Assembly: GCF_034119845.1 (NCBI RefSeq) | Contig: NZ_CP139420.1 | Span: forward strand, 3,350,001 to 3,414,000 | Length of the DNA stretch: 64,000 nucleotides | Direction: 5' to 3' | Source of the DNA: Flavobacterium sp. NG2 | GTDB taxonomy: Bacteria; Bacteroidota; Bacteroidia; Flavobacteriales; Flavobacteriaceae | In this document: one piece after another, positions 62,701-64,000 of the stretch | Layout: each line of letters opens with the position of its first letter | Numbering within the stretch: the first letter of the stretch is position 1 | Notes under the pieces: generated by a model | Seen by the model: the letters and a program-made list of their open reading frames with translations, nothing else | Databases searched by the model: none | Told to the model about the DNA's origin: nothing | Program-made: the position numbers and the translations under genes

Positions 62701-63003
62701 TTCGTTTAGTTGATTATTAGCCTCAACCAAAGTAACATTAATTGTCGTCATCTTACCTACAGTAATGTTCTTTGTAGCAAAACCTAAATAAGAAAAATTA
62801 ATAACCGACTTAGCATCATTTGCCATAATGACATACTTCCCATCTAAATCCGTTACTGTACTCCTACCATTAGTGGTTACCGTTACACCTGGTATAGTTA
62901 GCCCATTATTATCAACTACTTTTCCTGAAATTTTAATTTGTCCAGTTTGAGCATTAATAATTGATGAAAAAACTAAAAGAAACATTAAAATTGTTTTTTT
63001 CAT
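59746..63003 (-). CDS. SusC/RagA-family TonB-dependent outer membrane transporter (second pair)
   Basis: Complete 1085-residue SusC. A signal peptide ending IINAQ, a CarboxypepD-regulatory-like domain (about 22-105; ISGKVVDNNGLTIPGVTVTT), the TonB box region LNEVVVVGYGSMKKENVTGS, the plug domain (QALQGKIAGVQVQNT, DPTIQIRGIASIN, ASASIYGSRGANGVILVTTK) and a long barrel ending FGFDINF. Length is typical. It is coupled to SusD. Two palindromic operator-like sites lie upstream (63127 and 63401). An aldehyde dehydrogenase gene, on the same strand, precedes it after a terminator. Confidence 0.95.
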   Translation of the reverse strand: MKKTILMFLLVFSSIINAQTGQIKISGKVVDNNGLTIPGVTVTTNGRSTVTDLDGKYVIMANDAKSVINFSYLGFATKNITVGKMTTINVTLVEANNQLNEVVVVGYGSMKKENVTGSVATFKTEILNDLPVSRIDQALQGKIAGVQVQNTSTEAGADPTIQIRGIASINANAQPLVVVDGQPIQDGLSSLNMNDVKDVTVLKDAASASIYGSRGANGVILVTTKSGSESKTKFSFTYSSGIKTPYKKWDIMSITDYVHQGVINDQIRRDEGFTALGTTAQASTVRRAAYFIENILGDGPTNYQDEFLRTGDFKNIQLSASGGTKAVKYYVSGGYNGDEGTFIKSSYNKYNFRSKITAELSKKVTLNLNINPSYSKTQKPVADFNNFIRFSSWLPKSLNQRTIDYILANSDRGFFNANELKVGGFAHPQYFRNMKVPAFDYINGSGTSAAVASASAWTTGGSNPLYSVLVSDDDKEDFRIQSSMDLNFKLAKGLVFKTSVAYYSKFVNRLQFLGHRANLYGAATGLNNNSASYTDQKFVDLLNENLLTYKNTFGKVHDLELTGLFSVNKQIIEESKSTGQFFPDDNIRTLNQMLGSTNVTVDGTKNKLGLISYMGRANYSYNSKYNLTASVRTDGSSLFLNDKWGVFPAVSVGWNIAKENFIANNASWLNKFGLRASYGATGNNRIESISTTNLTNSYNPGYSVLTTTSTITGAGSGSVVTAFQVPSVYSNPDLTWETTWQKNFGLDIGLLKNRLNLSFDIYESKTDNLLLLDSNLPSTGSTFSWLNVGSLQNKGLEIELSTTNINTKNFNWSTSANYSTNRNKLLNFGSLNEKISNNTTSTTGTTSSYSDVYQTKVGQPLIQMYGYVTDGVWKSAQEITDSGLTTTITNGIQVGGLKLKDLNKDGKLDASDRTVIGDPYADFTWGFTNNFKIYNVDLGFSFQGVQGVQVFNGESVSQEARRYNKNFTTGQYVSPLNPGTGTPFESQGINWVLTDYSIEDASYFKLNDITLGYTLNKDFVKQLGLSKLRIYYSAQNLYYHFADGYKGINPEARNTKSTDPLTSGGLQYQGYPISMSMLFGFDINF

Positions 63004-63126
63004 AATTTAATCCATTTGTTTAGTTATTTTTTTTTGAAAGATTTACAATAGCCTTTCCACTATTTACTATATCGATTGAAACTATTAAAAAAACTTTTTA
63101 CTTTTAGAAAAAACCATTTTAAACAA

Positions 63127-63160
63127 CCAATGTGGTTAACCAATCAACAAGACAAACTTA
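63127..63160 (-). promoter_or_regulatory. Promoter and palindromic operator of the second susC
   Basis: On the minus strand TAAGTTTG (63153-63160) fits the -7 box. Just downstream of the predicted start site lies CCAATGTGGTTAACCAAT (plus strand, 63127-63144), containing the perfect palindrome TGGTTAACCA (63133-63142). The arrangement suits a repressor. TGGTNNACCA-type palindromes are typical of FadR-subfamily GntR regulators. Confidence 0.6.
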
Positions 63161-63400
63161 ATTTTTTTTCAACCAAAAAAAAAGTTAAAAATCATAAAAA
63201 ATAAAAAAATCAAAATAAAAACGCTTTCATTTTGTTTAGACCGAAATCATTGAGAATAATCAACAAAAAACAGTCATCTACAGAAAATATAACAAAATAT
63301 TAAGTTAAAATTAAGGTTGGAAAAAGAGAAAAAAACGATTAAAAATCAGAATAGTACTACTGTTTTAATTGTAGGAAATATAGAAAACGGCTGAAATAAC
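63161..63400. other. AT-rich upstream region of the second susC
   Basis: Very A-rich, with no open frame. Runs of A and T may bend the DNA between the two operator-like sites; nothing else is seen. Confidence 0.4.
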
Positions 63401-63418
63401 CCAATCTGGTAAACCAGT
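63401..63418. promoter_or_regulatory. Second operator-like palindrome upstream of susC
   Basis: CCAATCTGGTAAACCAGT, with palindrome core CTGGT-AA-ACCAG; 15 of 18 bases equal to the site at 63127. Distance between the two sites is 274 bp, suitable for looping. Confidence 0.6.
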
Positions 63419-63513
63419 TAAAAAAAACAATAATTAGAAAGACTAAAATATAGGAATACAAACCTTACTATTCATATCCATAGAACGTTATAGCTAACGA
63501 TTCAGCACAAAAA

Positions 63514-63545
63514 AAACCTTCTTAATTTTTACATCAAGAAGGTTT
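63514..63545 (-). terminator. Terminator of the aldehyde dehydrogenase gene
   Basis: On the minus strand AAACCTTCTT / AAGAAGGTTT, 10-bp stem, 12-nt loop, followed by a run of T, 21 nt after the stop codon. Confidence 0.85.
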
Positions 63546-63566
63546 AATAAAATTAAAAGAAATATA

Positions 63567-64000
63567 TTATAAAATATAATCTGTATTAATAAAGTTAGAT
63601 TCTTTACTACTCAACAATTCTTGCAGAATGGCATTGTTATATTCATTATCCTTAGAAGCCACAAAAGTTCTAATAGAAAATGAACGCAAAGCATCATGAA
63701 TACTCAATGTTCCTACTGCAGAATCTTTACGTCCTGTGAAAGGAAACACATCAGGTCCTCTTTGACAAGAGCTATTCAAGTTTACTCTACTCACTAAATT
63801 GACTAATGAGTCAATTAGCGGAGCTATTGTTTTTACATTTTTACCAAATAAACTTACTTGTTGTCCATAATTAGATTCGGCCATATCTTTCAATGGTTCT
63901 TGAATATCTTTAAAAGTCAAAATAGGCACGACTGGTCCAAATTGTTCTTCTTGGTATACTCTCATTTCCTTGTTGATAGGAAACAAAACTGCAGGGAAAA
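63567..64000 (-). CDS. GapN-like aldehyde dehydrogenase, 5' part outside the window
   Basis: C-terminal fragment of about 144 residues; the frame stays open to base 64000. [20 protein letters not shown], then [13 protein letters not shown], then [18 protein letters not shown] match the end of aldehyde dehydrogenases, especially the NADP-dependent non-phosphorylating glyceraldehyde-3-phosphate dehydrogenase (GapN, ALDH11) group, ending NFINTDYIL. The catalytic Cys and Glu and the NAD(P)-binding part are not visible. The enzyme would yield NADPH by oxidising an aldehyde. Substrate uncertain. Confidence 0.85.
   Translation of the reverse strand, partial: FPAVLFPINKEMRVYQEEQFGPVVPILTFKDIQEPLKDMAESNYGQQVSLFGKNVKTIAPLIDSLVNLVSRVNLNSSCQRGPDVFPFTGRKDSAVGTLSIHDALRSFSIRTFVASKDNEYNNAILQELLSSKESNFINTDYIL

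Overview
The window looks like chromosomal DNA of a Flavobacterium-like member of the Bacteroidota. It is AT-rich and carries two SusC/SusD pairs, a type IX secretion (T9SS) sorting tail on a secreted amylase, lipoproteins with a short SxxC-type lipobox, a fused CcoN-CcoO oxidase subunit, and promoters of the Bacteroidota form TTG-N19-TAnnTTTG in place of -35/-10 boxes. Several genes can only start at TTG (4269, 11537, 30110, 41077).

Layout. 1-10.4 kb: a starch/maltodextrin utilisation locus (susC cut by the edge, susD, a SusE-like glycan-binding lipoprotein, a T9SS-secreted GH13 amylase and a periplasmic SusA-like neopullulanase). 10.8-20.2 kb: a complete cbb3 oxidase locus on the minus strand (ccoI, ccoS, ccoNO, ccoQ, ccoP, ccoG, ccoH and a SafE/UreH-like membrane protein), with a Crp/Fnr regulator reading away from it at 20.5 kb and, further on, an uncharacterised 602-residue nitronate-monooxygenase-like protein. 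23-39 kb: mostly housekeeping genes (mgtC-like, dsbD, tilS, pabB, DoxX, a TPR lipoprotein, lpdA, alkB-like, a YdiJ-like FAD/Fe-S oxidoreductase) around a striking tandem repeat array at 35.2-36.0 kb. 39-45 kb: a possible metal-acquisition cluster (YHYH lipoprotein, an exported protein predicted to begin with His, a small CxxxC protein, a TonB-dependent receptor, a PepSY reductase-like membrane protein). 45.5-56.9 kb: trmH-like, sirtuin, a TetR-controlled tolC-emrA-emrB efflux operon, coaD, typA, and a PAS histidine kinase with a single-domain response regulator. 57-64 kb: tRNA-Tyr, a decayed transposase, a second susD/susC pair with palindromic operators, and the end of a GapN-like aldehyde dehydrogenase.

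The strongest new observation is a set of three promoters, in front of ccoI, ccoS-NOQP and the 602-residue gene. Each has a TGAT-N4-ATCA-like (FNR-type) palindrome exactly 23 nt from a TAnnTTTG-like -7 box. This places the uncharacterised gene in the same low-oxygen regulon as the cbb3 oxidase, probably under the FNR-like regulator encoded between them.

The intergenic regions are rich in dispersed repeats of several families: MITE-like elements with AACCCGTTGGGTG ends, hairpins with conserved outer ends and variable stems, AAACATATAAG inverted repeats (one expanded into a tandem array of about 130-bp units), GAGCTTGTCGAA repeats, and short word-like repeats. Some have leaked into coding sequence (the C-terminus of CcoS) or create false N-terminal extensions (tilS, alkB).
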